Positions 11,501-22,203 of a stretch of DNA of 64,000 bases are shown piece by piece. A program made the translations under genes and the position numbers. The notes beneath the pieces are model-generated. The model saw only the letters and a list, made by a program, of their open reading frames with translations. It was not told where the DNA came from and did no database searches. The stretch is from Epiperipatus broadwayi (taxonomy: Eukaryota; Onychophora; Udeonychophora; Euonychophora; Peripatidae): positions 1,798,001 to 1,862,000 of the forward strand of contig JAQFVV010012435.1 in assembly GCA_028023455.1 (NCBI GenBank), written 5' to 3'. Numbering within the stretch: the stretch's first letter is position 1; every line of letters starts with the position of its first letter.

Positions 11501-11862
11501 ATGTTTTTTCATAAAGTTATAATTTATAAAAGATGAATGATGGATGTAATTCACTAATAATTATCACTATCATTTTTTTTATTTTTTTCATTTTTTTTTA
11601 TTATACTATCTATAGTTTTTTAAAGATAAAATAGGTTTCAGTCATTATGAGTCTTTGCAATCAAGTGCATAGCATTTCTAACCTCTTTTTTCCTTTTTCT
11701 TTATTTTCTAATTTTTTATCTTTTTCTTTTTCTGGACCAGAATGACTATACTCATTTATGAATGTTTTTTAATAAAAGTATTACTGATTTGTGTCTTTTT
11801 ATTTCTTATATAAAAATAATTTTTGAAAACTCAATAATTTTTATAATATATATATATACCCT
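11501..11862. other. T-rich low-complexity spacer
   Basis: Polypyrimidine-like T/C-rich stretch around 11570-11740 followed by TA repeats. No exon follows it. Confidence 0.5.
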
Positions 11863-12056
11863 TTTAATGAATATTTCTGTAGTGCAATTTTTACTAGATC
11901 ACTTTTATGCAAGGTAGGGACTGGTTTCTCTCCATTTTTAATGCCTCGTGTTGGAGTGTAATCATAAACATGGTGTAGTGAAAATTACATTACAGAAATA
12001 TTATTCATTAAATGGATAATCACTAATCTCATTAATGTCTAATAAAAATTATTAAT
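11863..12056. mobile_element. Small inverted-repeat element (element C)
   Basis: The left end AATATTTCTGTAGTGCAATT matches inverted ATTACATTACAGAAATATT at the right. The right arm continues through ATTCATTAAATGGATAATC to ATTAATGTCTAATAAAAATT. Compared with the copies at 48505 and 49683, the left arm here is shortened. The core carries GGAGTGTAATCATAAACATG, which the other copies share. Confidence 0.8.
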
Positions 12057-12207
12057 ATGCCCATGTAGTCATGGGATGCCCATCAAATTGCTCCATAGTG
12101 AGAATTAGTAGTTTTGTTACTATAAGAGATAATCAGTAAAACATTTTTTTGGAATTCTTGTGCATATTCACAAATTGTCCATATATTACCTTATACTTAG
12201 AATGCTT

Positions 12208-13124
12208 TTGGAGATATGGAGTCACCTTGTCTTACACCTTTCTCAATGTTGACTTTTTACAGCAGTGCTGCAAGAAGTATTTTGTGGATTAAAATGGGAA
12301 ACTAAAGGAGTGAAAGTAAATGGAGATTATTTAAGTCATTTAGATTTCGCAGATGATGTAGTTGTTTTTGCAAATAATGCTTCCGAGCTGCAGGAAATGT
12401 TGCAGGAGTTATCAGATGAAAGTAGGAAAGTAGGACTAAAGATAAATGTTAAAAAGACTAAAGTAATGTTTAATTGATTTGCTCAAAATATGAAAATAAA
12501 GATTGATTATGATGAATTAGAAGAAGTTAAGAGTTACAAATACCTTGGTCAGATTATTAATACAGATGGAAACATAATAGAGGAAATTAATCATAGAATT
12601 AAACTTGGTTGGAGTGCTTTTGGTAGAAATAACTTGATATTAAAAGGAAATATGCCTATGTGTTTGAAAAGAAAGGTTTTTAACAAATGTGTTTTACCAG
12701 TTCTTACTTATGGATCTGAGACTTGGACACTTAATAGAAGATCAATACAGAGACTTCAGACCACTCAAAGAAGTATGGAGAGATGTATGTTGGGAGTAAC
12801 AAGAAGAGATCGAAAACGCAATGTATGGGTAAGAGAACAAACAGGTGTTACTGACCTCATTGAAAAAATTAAAAGATTGAAGTGGAGTTGGGCTGGACAT
12901 ATTGCTAGAAGAGATGATAATAGATGGACAATTGAAATTTTAAACTGGATTCCAAGAGATTGTAAAAGACCCAGAAGGAGACCACATGTAAGATGGATGG
13001 ATGAAATAAGAAAATGTGTAGGGGTGATGTGGAGAAGAGAAGCTAAAGATCAGAGAAGATGGATTAAATTTGGAGAGACCTTCATCCTGCAGTGGATTGA
13101 TAATGGTTGATAATGATGATGATG
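12208..13124 (+). mobile_element. RTE-type retrotransposon insertion, 5' truncated and 5' inverted
   Basis: Bounded by the exact 13-bp direct repeat ACTTAGAATGCTT (12195-12207 and 13125-13137). The first ~48 bp (about 12210-12257) are the inverse complement of the element region lying immediately upstream in the fuller copy (about 19508-19557, encoding the GVRQGDSI motif). From there on the sequence runs forward to the 3' end and a TGATGATGATG tail. An inverted 5' segment joined to the forward body is the product expected of twin priming during target-primed reverse transcription. The very low divergence of the frame and the exact duplication indicate a recent insertion. Confidence 0.93.
12265..13110 (+). 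pseudogene. RTE reverse transcriptase, C-terminal fragment with one stop
   Basis: Encodes the last ~280 residues of a non-LTR retrotransposon polymerase, which in an intact element copies element RNA at a nicked target. Visible in order: the reverse transcriptase catalytic motif C (LDFADDVVVF, about residues 27-36), a thumb-like region with YKYLGQIINTDGN, the conserved LTYGSETWTL, QTTQRSMERCMLGVTRRDR, LKWSWAGHIARRDDNRW, and a C-terminal ETFILQWIDNG. One TGA at 12475-12477, replacing the AGA of the sister copy, splits the frame, and the two halves are in phase. The N-terminal endonuclease and motifs A and B are missing through 5' truncation. The C-terminal pattern resembles insect RTE-clade proteins annotated endonuclease-reverse transcriptase. 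It cannot be active alone. Confidence 0.92.
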
Positions 13125-13434
13125 ACTTAGAATGCTTAATTTTCTAACTATTAAGATTCTTGCTATAATCTAACCAAAGATAGAAATCATAATATTTGTA
13201 CTTGATGATCTTGTTGAAGTTTTAATGTATAGTTATCATGTATAAATGACATTTTGAACTTTGCATCAGTTATGCTAACACAATTATAATTTTTGACCTG
13301 TAGTATGAATTCCGGGTGTTATATTTTTTCAGAAACTTTCTCTGATTTCTTTTGGACTGAATTATTTGGATTCATTTTTTCTTGCTCAAATATTTTTACA
13401 ATAAGTAAAACATTTTTTAAATAATTCTTTACAA

Positions 13435-13700
13435 CTCAAATATCCCTCCAATAGCTTTTTTTATAGGAACAATGAAATACAAGACGTTATTACCAAGCTT
13501 AGAAATTTCCAAATGATGAATGGTTAAGCAGCTTTTTAATTGTTTTCCTCTTTAGTTAAGGAATCATAAGATGCACATTTGCTAATCAATATGGGAGAGT
13601 TAGGTGGTTTAACTTTGAATTGGCAATCTGAATAAAAGATTTTAAAGCTTACTTAGCCCACATTCAAATTCAGGTTATTAACATTATTATTAGACCACAA
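13435..13700 (+). repeat. Diverged repeat R4, copy 2
   Basis: Same-orientation match to 4680-4965 (AGGAACAATGAAA, TTGTTTTCCTCTTTAGTTAAG, AAAAGATTTTAAAGC, CACATTCAAATTCAGG). No open frame. Confidence 0.5.
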
Positions 13701-13781
13701 AAAATCTAAACTAGTTCTATGCTCTGAGATTGACTGTGAAAGAACTACATAATTAAAAATGTTATATATATATATATATAT

Positions 13782-14176
13782 AAACCAGTCAACACTTAGA
13801 CAATCCCAATATGAAAAACAATCAATGACTCCAAAACTGTTGTTAAAACAACCTCATTTTAACAATAAGGGTGGAATACCACCCTTATTAATGGTCTAAT
13901 ATACTTTTATAGAAACTAAAGATTGGAACTTGACCATAAAGATTGAAATTATTGATACAAAGGAAGTTTAAATACAGCTCTTTAAACAGGTAACCTATTC
14001 CGAATACAGACTAATAAATGTCAAATCAAGTTGCAATCTTTAGTGTCTATACAAGTTTATTAAACCATTAATAAGAGTGGAATTCCACTTTTATTGTTAA
14101 AAGGAGGTTGCCTTGACAACAGCTTGAAATTGTTGATTATTATTGATATAGGCATTGTCTAAGTGTTGACTGGTTT
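13782..14176. mobile_element. 395-bp foldback element (FB3a)
   Basis: AAACCAGTCAACACTTAGAC at 13782 is exactly inverted at the right end (GTCTAAGTGTTGACTGGTTT). The arms remain alignable for about 150 bp: AACAACCTCATTTTAACAAT against ATTGTTAAAAGGAGGTTGCC, and GGTGGAATACCACCCTTATT against AATAAGAGTGGAATTCCAC. A (TA)n tract abuts the left end. Non-coding. Related to FB3b. Confidence 0.88.
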
Positions 14177-15305
14177 TTAATGATTACTTGTTATATATAG
14201 AGCTCGCAAAATAAGCTCTTAACAAGCTTTGCAGAATATCCCCAATTAGGTCATGTAACATCTGACTTGATTTTTTTTATAATTAATGATTACTTATTCA
14301 CCTGTTTAGCCTTGGGTATTTTTACACCTGTATATATATATATCAGATTAATATTAATATGAATAAAATTGTTAAGACACTTGTAATTTTTTAAAAAATA
14401 ATGACTTAATGCAAACAAATATTCTTGTTCATTTAATCATACTAGTATTCGTAAATACTCAGATAATAATAGGGAGGTTGGCTATTACACTTTAATGCAT
14501 TAAAATATAAGTGCCCTATTTTTGGCCTTGTGAAGTGGGAGAGTGGCAGATTAAAGTTTATGGTGTATAAATCATGGTCCAGATTTCACTTCCAGTGCTT
14601 AAACTTTTTATGAAGCCCAAACAATTAACCATTTGATTATGTAATATATATATACGAATGTGAAAAGCACTAGATTGTTGAAATTAATTGAAATATTTTC
14701 CAGTTTTGAAGATTGACCGAGCAGAAGCTGTTGGCTAATGAATCACTGGAATAAAGTTTAGCAGTTGATAATGCCGTTATTGCACTTGTATTTAAATCCA
14801 ACTGATAGTGAATAACTTAGAGGTTTTGTTTGTTTTAATGAGCTATTTTCTTTTAAATGACATAGAATTCAAATCGGGTTAGGTAAAAGTCGAAAATGTG
14901 TTCCAAGTTCCAAACAGGTTTGGAATTTTTTCTTTTAAATTGATTATTCTTTTGTCCAGCCATTCTTAGATAGATAATTAACAATAATACAGTAACACTT
15001 AAGCTATCATCATGTAGCAGTAACAAGTCTGGTGAGTAATGCAAGACTGTTGAAGAGATATTTGTTCTCCAATGAGCTCTTTTAAATATCTTTTTACTTA
15101 TTTGATCTATTGCTCAGCGATTTTTTTGGACTCATATTTCCTTTAAACATTTGTCTATAATTGTTGTTTATTTATTGCAGTCTTTATTTTGATATTTGCA
15201 TTATAAATATTTTTGTTGCATATATTTTTAATTATAAGTTTATGTATATGACTTAGACAATAAAGCCAATTACTCAAGTCTTTAATAGCGTTAAAAATGT
15301 AGATG
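14177..15305. other. AT-rich spacer
   Basis: No gene or repeat confidently recognised. The open frame 14853-15044 has no supporting signal. Confidence 0.5.
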
Positions 15306-16302
15306 ATAGCAACCTTAACCTCTCAACAATCTTCACCTGTAGTCAAGGCAACTTTTTTAAACAACAGAGGTGGTGCCATCTTTATCTGTGGTCTGATATA
15401 TTTATATAGACACTAAAGATCGTAACTTGACCAAGGAGGGAGAGATTAATAATGCAAAGAAATTTAAACAAACCTTATTAACCAGGCAAATATAATCTGT
15501 TCAGGTTGATATTGTTGAGAGCTTCTAAACCCAAAGTAAATATATACTTTGTGTTTTTCTGAAGTTTGTGATGATGGTGTTCTAGCTGTATTTTTATATT
15601 GGATTATTTCCATCATCTAATATGTGTGCTGAATGTCTTTAGAAAAGTTTAATTTTAGTTAAATATTCCAAATGCATTCAACTGTTAGTAATATCACAGC
15701 AAACAGGTTAGTATATGTACAACGTTTCAAGAGGTATTTTTCTCCCCTATTCTTTAGGTGTTGCTGGCCTGACCAGTGACAGTACTAGCATGGGATTCGA
15801 ACCTGGGTCCTTAGAATCTTGATAATTGAAATTTAAGGTAACGCTCTAACCAACTGAGCCATCCTGCCAAAGGCAACAGTATGTAGAAATTTCATATACT
15901 TATCTATGAGGTTCCTCCTGATTTCTCCACTTTTTCCTCAGAGCAAAGCTGATTAGTGGTTTCCATACATTATGTATAGTCACACTAGGTTGGCTTATGG
16001 GATTTTTTGCCATTGTCATGTGAGCAGCTTTTTTAAATTTTCTTCTTTGTACTTTATATGATATTTGGAAGTTATAAATAATGTGGAAGTTATAATTGAT
16101 TATTTATTAATCTGCTTTCAGAGTAGGTTATAGTTGTCTGATTAATGAGGTTTGTTTAAACTTCTTTGCACTATTAGCCACTCACTCTTTTATCAAGTAC
16201 TATCTTTAGTGTCTATAGAAACACTTTGGACCATAAATGAAGGTGGTATGACTTTTATTGTTAAAGGAGGTTGCCTTGACTACAGATTGAGATTGTTAAG
16301 AT
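15306..16302. mobile_element. ~1-kb foldback element (FB3b) enclosing a SINE
   Basis: The left arm (15306 to about 15505) and right arm (about 16108-16302) are inverse and homologous to the arms of FB3a: CACCTGTAGTCAAGGCAACT against AGGTTGCCTTGACTACAG, and GACACTAAAGATCGTAACTT against CTTTAGTGTCTATAG. Between them is ~600 bp that includes the SINE-3 at 15597-15872. FB3b is either a longer relative of FB3a or one enlarged by later insertion. Confidence 0.75.
15597..15872 (-). mobile_element. SINE-3, tRNA-derived with long body
   Basis: On the minus strand the head is tRNA-like: ATGGCTCAGTTGGTTAGAGCG (A box) and CCAGGTTCGAATCCCATGC (B box), separated by an unusually long anticodon-arm region between CCTTA and TAAGG. 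The body continues with CAGTACTAGCATG-type sequence read inversely, a CTAAAGAA...GAAACGTTG stem-loop, and AACCTGTTTGCTGTG, ending in TTTCCATCATC-type sequence on the inverse strand. Other copies lie at 5646-6080, 50020-50315, 53190-53760 and 58669-58815. Not a functional tRNA gene. Confidence 0.85.
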
Positions 16303-16977
16303 CTTAAGGGTATATGACTTATATGGTACTTGATGTTATTTCCACTGGTCAAAGAACAGAAGAATAAATATATAATTTTAGTTACTTTTGGTCTAGCTTG
16401 AATCACAGTTGTGGGAATTGCTTCTCAACCATTATTTTCTTTTGACTTGTTGCAGATAGACAATGACATGAGCATAGCTAGATAACTATATACTAATCAG
16501 TATTAGATATCTTATAAGTGCATTGGGAATTTTATAGCCAATAGCAAGGATATTATTGCCATACCAGATTTGAACCCTTAGGTATAGGCATTGAAAGTGG
16601 ATGCCCTATTCATTGTGCTATGAAGTGATTTTTGTGCATGTGTGTGTCTATATACACACACATATATATATAACAATACTTTAATAATTAATTAAATCCT
16701 CTAACAAAATAATTGTTTAAAAACCTTCAAAATAAATACCCAATAATATTACCAGTGCAAAGAAAGAAACAAATAAATCTCTTATAACAACACATGTTTA
16801 GACCCAAACAAATCTTCCTCATATAGTCATGAAAATATAATATTAGTCCCAAACATTCCATACAGCCATCGTGGAAAATATTGAAATTATATATTGTAAA
16901 TTTAGTTTAGCATTTTCAGGAGTTTTACTTTTTTTCATTCTTGAAGCTTAGATATTGTCATTCATTTCTAATATTTG
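16303..16977. other. AT-rich spacer
   Basis: No gene seen. A short CA/TA microsatellite lies near 16636-16670. Confidence 0.5.
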
Positions 16978-17359
16978 TCTAAGAGCAATTCAGAGACTCC
17001 AGACCACTCAAAGAAGTATGGAGAGATGCATGTTGGGAGTAACAAGAAGAGATCAAAAATGCATTGTATGAGTAAGAGAACACACAGGTGTTACTGACCT
17101 CATTGAAAAGTAAAAGATTGAAGTGGAGTTGGACTGGACTTATTGCTAGAAGAGATAATAATAGATGGACAATTGAAATCTTAAACTGGATTCCAAGAGA
17201 TTGTAAAAGACCCAGAAAGAGACCACATGTGAAATGGATGGATGAAATTAGAAAGTGTGCAGGGGTGATGTGGAGAAGAGAAGCTAAAGATTGGAGAAGA
17301 TGGATTAAACTTGGAGAGACCTTTATCCTGCAGTGGATTGATAATGGTTGATGATGATT
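16978..17359 (+). pseudogene. RTE reverse transcriptase, 3' end remnant
   Basis: Truncated copy of the RTE C-terminus beginning in the QRLQTTQRSMERCMLGV region and running through LKWSWTGLIARRDNNRW, RDCKRPRKRPHVKWMDEI and ETFILQWIDNG to a TTGATGATGATTA tail. One in-frame stop (TGA after the RDQKCIV region) and a short deletion (TSLKSK for the TDLIEKIK of other copies) shift the frame. Dead on arrival. Target duplication not found. Confidence 0.88.
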
Positions 17360-18411
17360 ATTATTTCAAAATAAACTTTATTTGCAATGTAAGTCAAATA
17401 TCAGGGGTTATACAAAAGTTCATGATCACAATCAGATAATTACAAAGCTTATACTAGGAGTACATATAATTTACAATGAGTGGAACATGTTATATAAAGA
17501 AAATTTGTTAAGAGAGTTGAATAACATGGCGTTATAGAAATTAACTTGTCAAGATTATGATGTGTGCAGTATTGTTTATAACTAATTTTGTATTTCCAGA
17601 ACTACCTGAAGAATAGTTGTTTGAGTCAAAACATGTTGTGGTCAGATATTTGTTTTTACATTGGTATGGGATTATATATTTATTTTGGGAGTTTTATAAA
17701 ATATTTAGATAAAGGATTTAATTATATGTTATGGTCTCTAGTGTAGCTTTATGTAATTTATTAATTTATATATACACACCGGGGGGGGGGTAGCCATGAT
17801 GCTTGTATATTTTTTGATATTCTTATTATTGATATCATATGGCTTTAATTGCTGGCGCATTTTTTTACAATTACATATTTATTATAATTATTTAATAATT
17901 GATGAACTCGAATGAAGCAAATTTGTACTCTGAATATAAAACCTTCCATTACTGTTGATTGCTTGGGACAGCTGTCATTAAAATAATCCATAAAAGAAAT
18001 ATTTAAAGAAATATCGATTGAAGAGTTGTGTGGATTGTAGATTGAAGTAAATTGGGTCACTGATGACATCCATTACTAATTTTCTTTTTTTTCTTTCAAA
18101 TTGTAAATTATTTTATCTATATTGCTTAATTTTTTTAAATATATTAATTGTACAAATTATATTCAGCTATCTGAATATATGACATAATATAATTTTTTTT
18201 TTTTAATTGCAGTTTCGTAAAGATACCATTAATAACACTTAAAAAAAAAAAAAGTTTGGTTTAATTCTTTTTAAAAAAAAAAATTGAAAGCCAATTACCA
18301 TTTAAAAATAGGACCTTACAATTGACTAAATATTTTATTTCTACAATACTTTCAATACTTTATATTTTCTGTTTGTTTTCCAAATGAATTTTTGTTTCAT
18401 AATAGATGGGG
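17360..18411. other. AT-rich spacer with a 10-bp G run
   Basis: A homopolymer G run at about 17781-17790 follows a TA/CA tract. The minus-strand open frame 17845-18069 shows no domain or splice signal. Confidence 0.5.
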
Positions 18412-18725
18412 TCAGATTGACTTTGGGTCAATATGGGTGTAACAAGAATCTCAGCCTCAGGGTGGCCTTTGAGCATTCCATCATCAGATTTTCAATTGGA
18501 TGGACGGTTAAAGAGTTGGAGTCCATTAAAGTATGAAGATTTGCTACCTTAATATAAACTGAGCACTGATTATATATATGTGAGAAATGATGATCTGGAC
18601 CAACTGATGAGTGCTGGTTTAGCACGAAATACGGATATTGGTGATTATTTATCTTTTCTACATGTGTATCAATTGTATGAGATAGTGTGGATAGTTGAAG
18701 GGTGCTTGAAAATCTGAGTTCAAAT
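18412..18725 (-). repeat. Dispersed FB1 copy
   Basis: Inverse of the tandem unit, with the GGCCACCCTGAGG-type variant (inverse CAGGGTGGCC at about 18458). It ends in GGATAGTTGAAGGGTGCTTG and a B-box-like GAGTTCAAATCCTC. On the minus strand, the same reading frame that is open in the tandem array is open here over 65 codons. Confidence 0.85.
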
Positions 18726-18740
18726 CCTCTATACCTAAAT

Positions 18741-18900
18741 ATTTAAGTAAGAAATATCTTACTGATGGACCTCTGCTTTCATCAGGAACGAACATTAATA
18801 GCTGATAGTGAACTGAATTAGAGAGTTTCTGATGCAGGCAATGTAAAGCTATTTTCCATTCCATGAATTTAAATATCATTTGTAGTTTATAAATGTATTT
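18741..18900 (+). repeat. Direct repeat flanking an RTE copy, left member
   Basis: Shares GTAAGAAATATCTTACTGATG, AGTGAACTGAATTAGAGAGT, GTTTCTGATGCAGGCAA and TTTAAATATCATTTG with 20412-20560, in the same order and orientation. Confidence 0.75.
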
Positions 18901-18909
18901 AAGTATCTT

Positions 18910-20417
18910 CCTAATTGCCCAGAATTTTGAATGAGGAAGTGAGACATGCAATTAAACTTATGAAGAAAGGGAAAGCTCCAGGTAATGATGGAATTATAAT
19001 TGGTATATTAAAAGAAGCAGGTGAAGAATTATAATTTTTTTAGCAAAGTTATATACGAAATGTCTAACTGATAAAGATGTACTAGATGATTGGAAAAATG
19101 CAGTATTAATATTAATATTTAAAAAAGGTGATAAAGAAGATATTAGAAATTACAGACCTATCAGTCCTTTATCAGTTTTATACAAATTTTTTACTAAGAT
19201 AATTACAACTCGTCTACAGAAAACACTAGATTTCCACCAACCAAGAGAACAAGCTAGATTTAAAAGTGGTTTTAGTACAGTAGATCATATCCAGGTATTG
19301 AGAGAAGTTATAGAAAGGACAAATGAATAAGAGTTGCCATTATGCTTAGGATTTGTAGATTATGAAAAGGCATTTGATTCTATAAACATTTCTTCAGTGA
19401 TTAAAGCATTGGATCATCAAGGTGTAGATCCAGGATATTGTCATATTTTAAAGAATATTTATAAAAATGCAACAGCAACAATTAGACTACATAATGATAG
19501 TAGGAAAATCAACATTGAAAAGGGTGTAAGACAGGGTGACTCCATATCTCCAAAACTTTTTACAGCAGTGCTGCAAGAAGTATTTTATGGGTTAAAATGG
19601 GAAGCTAAAGGAGTGAAAGTAAATGGAGATTTAAGTCATTTAGATTTTGCAGATGATGTAGTTGTTTTTGCAAATAATGCTTTAGAGCTACAGGAAGTGT
19701 TGCAGGAGATATCATAGGAAAGTAGGACTAAAGATAAATGTTAAAAAGAGTAAAACAATAATTAATAGATTTTCTCAAAATATGAAAATAAAGATTGATT
19801 ATGATGAGTTAGAAGAACTTAACAGTTACAAATATCTTAGTCAGATTATTAATACAGATGGAAACATAATGGATGAAATTAATCATAGAATTAAACTTGG
19901 TTGGTGTGCTTTTGGTAGAAATAACTTGATACTAAAAGGAAATATGCCTATGTGTTTGAAAAGGAAGGTTTTTAATAAATGTGTTTTGCTAATTATTACT
20001 TATGGATCTGAGACTTGGATACTTAATAGAAGAGCAATACAGAGACTTCAGACCACTCAAAGAAGTATGGAGAGATGCATGTTGGGAGTAACAAGAAGAG
20101 ATCGAATATGCAATATATGGGTAAGAGAACAAACAGGTGTTCTGACCTCATTGAAAAAATTAAAAGACTGAAGTGGAGTTGGGCTGGACATATTGCTAGA
20201 AGAGATGATAGTAGATGGACAATTGAAATTTTGAACTGGATTCCAAGAGATTGTAAAAGACCCAGAAAGAGACCACATATGAGATGGATGGATGAAATTA
20301 ATAAGAAAGTTTGCAGGGGTGATGTGGAGAAGAGAAGCTAAAGATAGGAAAATATGGATTGAACTTGGAGAGACCTTCATCATGCAGTGGATTGATAATG
20401 GTTGACGATGATGTAAG
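18910..20417 (+). pseudogene. RTE reverse transcriptase, longest copy in the window
   Basis: About 1.5 kb covering most of the reverse transcriptase domain through the C-terminus. In order: KGKAPGNDGI (fingers), DIRNYRPISPLSVLYK, LGFVDYEKAFDSI (motif A, catalytic Asp), GVRQGDSISPKLF (motif B), LDFADDVVVF (motif C, catalytic Asp pair), YGSETWILNRR, LKWSWAGHIARRDDSRW and the KRPRKRPHMRWMDEI block, then GTTGACGATGATG. Stops and frameshifts (after KEAGEEL, before ELPLCLGF, after LQEVLQEIS, and at the TGV/LTSLKKL junction) kill it. The apurinic-type endonuclease expected upstream is absent. A 9-bp match AAGTATCTT at 18901-18909 and 20418-20426 looks like a target duplication, but the right one also belongs to a larger flanking repeat. 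Confidence 0.92.
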
Positions 20418-20560
20418 AAGTATCTTATTGATGTATGTGTGTTTATACCAAGATCGAACACTAGTAGCTGACAGTAAACTGAATTAAAGAGTTTCTGATG
20501 CAGGCAAGATAACCAGGCTATTTTCATTCCATCAATTTAAATATCATTTGTGTGTTATAA
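20412..20560 (+). repeat. Direct repeat flanking an RTE copy, right member
   Basis: Homologous to 18741-18900 (AGTAAACTGAATTAAAGAGT, GTTTCTGATGCAGGCAA, ATTTAAATATCATTTG). It begins at the very end of the RTE tail. Confidence 0.75.
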
Positions 20561-21785
20561 ATGTAATTAACAGTGCTTGAGTTGAATGTCAGGAATGCTT
20601 AACGGGTAAACGGTATTGCTTGTTGTATATGAAATTCTTTTTACTTACCAGTCTAAATTAATAGTTCATAATTGTTTTGAAGATGCAGAACACTTTTTTT
20701 GATTGTAAATTTTTTTTTCAGAACATCGAAATCAGAAACATATATGTATAAGATGACTCATTCATAAAATTAATAATAAATATATGGATGAGAATATATT
20801 TGATTAAAAATTATGTATTACAGAATAGACAGAATTAGAAAAAAAGAAAAAGAAAAAAAAAGTAATATCTTTTTGCAGGCATCCACGAACCCACTACTCA
20901 TAGTTTAAATTATTCATAGTTTGAAAAAGTATTACATAAAAAAAATAGAAATTCATAAATTTCACAATATATCTTTCTATAGGAAAGTCTTCACGAATTT
21001 CTCCTGGGAACCATTTCCTTGTCTTATAAACTTATCTATTAGTTGCTCCTTCTATTGTTTTTATATTTATTAATGTATTTCATAAATAGATTATTTTCTT
21101 TCTTTATTTTTTTGATCAATTTTTTTTTATATTTTAATATCTGAATGTATATATTTTAAATTATATGATGGTCGTGCATATATATGTATGTTATTTATGA
21201 TTTACTATTTACCAGGGTTTCAGAAATCCAAAGGAAGGCTTGAAATCAAATAGTTCTCTGATATTTTGTAAAATTTATAAGTAAAAATACCTATTTTACT
21301 AATTTTAATGTGACATTTAACCAATATTAAACTGTTATATCTCATATTAATAGACTAGTCGAGATTCCATCTTACCTGATTGAATTGAGCATTCATCACT
21401 ACAGACCAATAGATACATGTATAGATAACACATAGCCAATAGAAGAAACAGGCCAATGGATGATGGATTCAGTGAATCTGATTGTTCTCTTTATGAAAAG
21501 GGATCTGGCTATAAATAGTTGTCCAATTGGAGGTAATCAGACAATTTACTGTCAGACTTGAATGGCAGTTTGCGTGTTGTCCACTATAAGTTTAAAACAG
21601 TTAGGCAAAAGTCATTTAGAACTACAAGTTTCTAGCACCTAAATCGGACATGAGATTAGCTATCAAGGTACAGCTGGAAATGGTAAATTTAGAAAGATAC
21701 ATGAAATCTTTTACTTTAATTGTTGTATGGCAACTAGATAATATACTTTTGCTAATGGTATCAGGTGAAGATACTTCTATGTAGT
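20561..21785. other. AT-rich spacer
   Basis: No gene recognised. 21350-21620 is somewhat richer in G+C and could be an unrecognised repeat; no frame or splice signals there. Confidence 0.5.
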
Positions 21786-21877
21786 CAAGCACTAGTGGCC
21801 TAGTGGTTAGCATAGCTGCCTTCCAAGCAGCTGGCCCGAGTTCGCTTCCCGGTCAACACATTTGACATGTGAAAAAA
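21786..21877 (+). mobile_element. SINE-2, derived from tRNA-Gly(UCC)
   Basis: A box TGGCCTAGTGGTTAGCAT, a 5-bp anticodon stem around loop CTTCCAA (anticodon TCC, glycine), B box GAGTTCGCTTCCC, then ATTTGACATGTG and a short A-tail. The acceptor arm is decayed at its 5' side (GCACTAG). Flanks carry TCTATGTA and TCTACGTA, a possible diverged target duplication. Confidence 0.88.
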
Positions 21878-22203
21878 CCCCACATCTACGTATTGTGCAG
21901 TATTTTGGATATTTGTTTTAATTAATAAATACTTAAGCATATTTTTATGGCTCTGTGTTTATTATAGTCACACATAAACACAACAAAAGCTTAGTACTTT
22001 CCTCAGAATCAGGGTTTCATTTAATAAATTTAACTATTTTGCATATTATGATAGAATATAATTATTGTTAATATAATAAAATTTAAAATATCAAAATATC
22101 TAATAAAAGTGAAAAATAAATATTTATTATATTTATTTATTAGTTCAAAAATTTATTGCCTACTTTAGACGTTAGATCTGAAGTGAAAATGTTAGAATTT
22201 AAT
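21878..22203. other. AT-rich spacer
   Basis: Nothing recognised. Confidence 0.5.

Noticed and set aside
20057-20527. 156-codon minus-strand open frame
   Set aside because: Antisense shadow of the RTE coding strand, which carries the recognised polymerase motifs.
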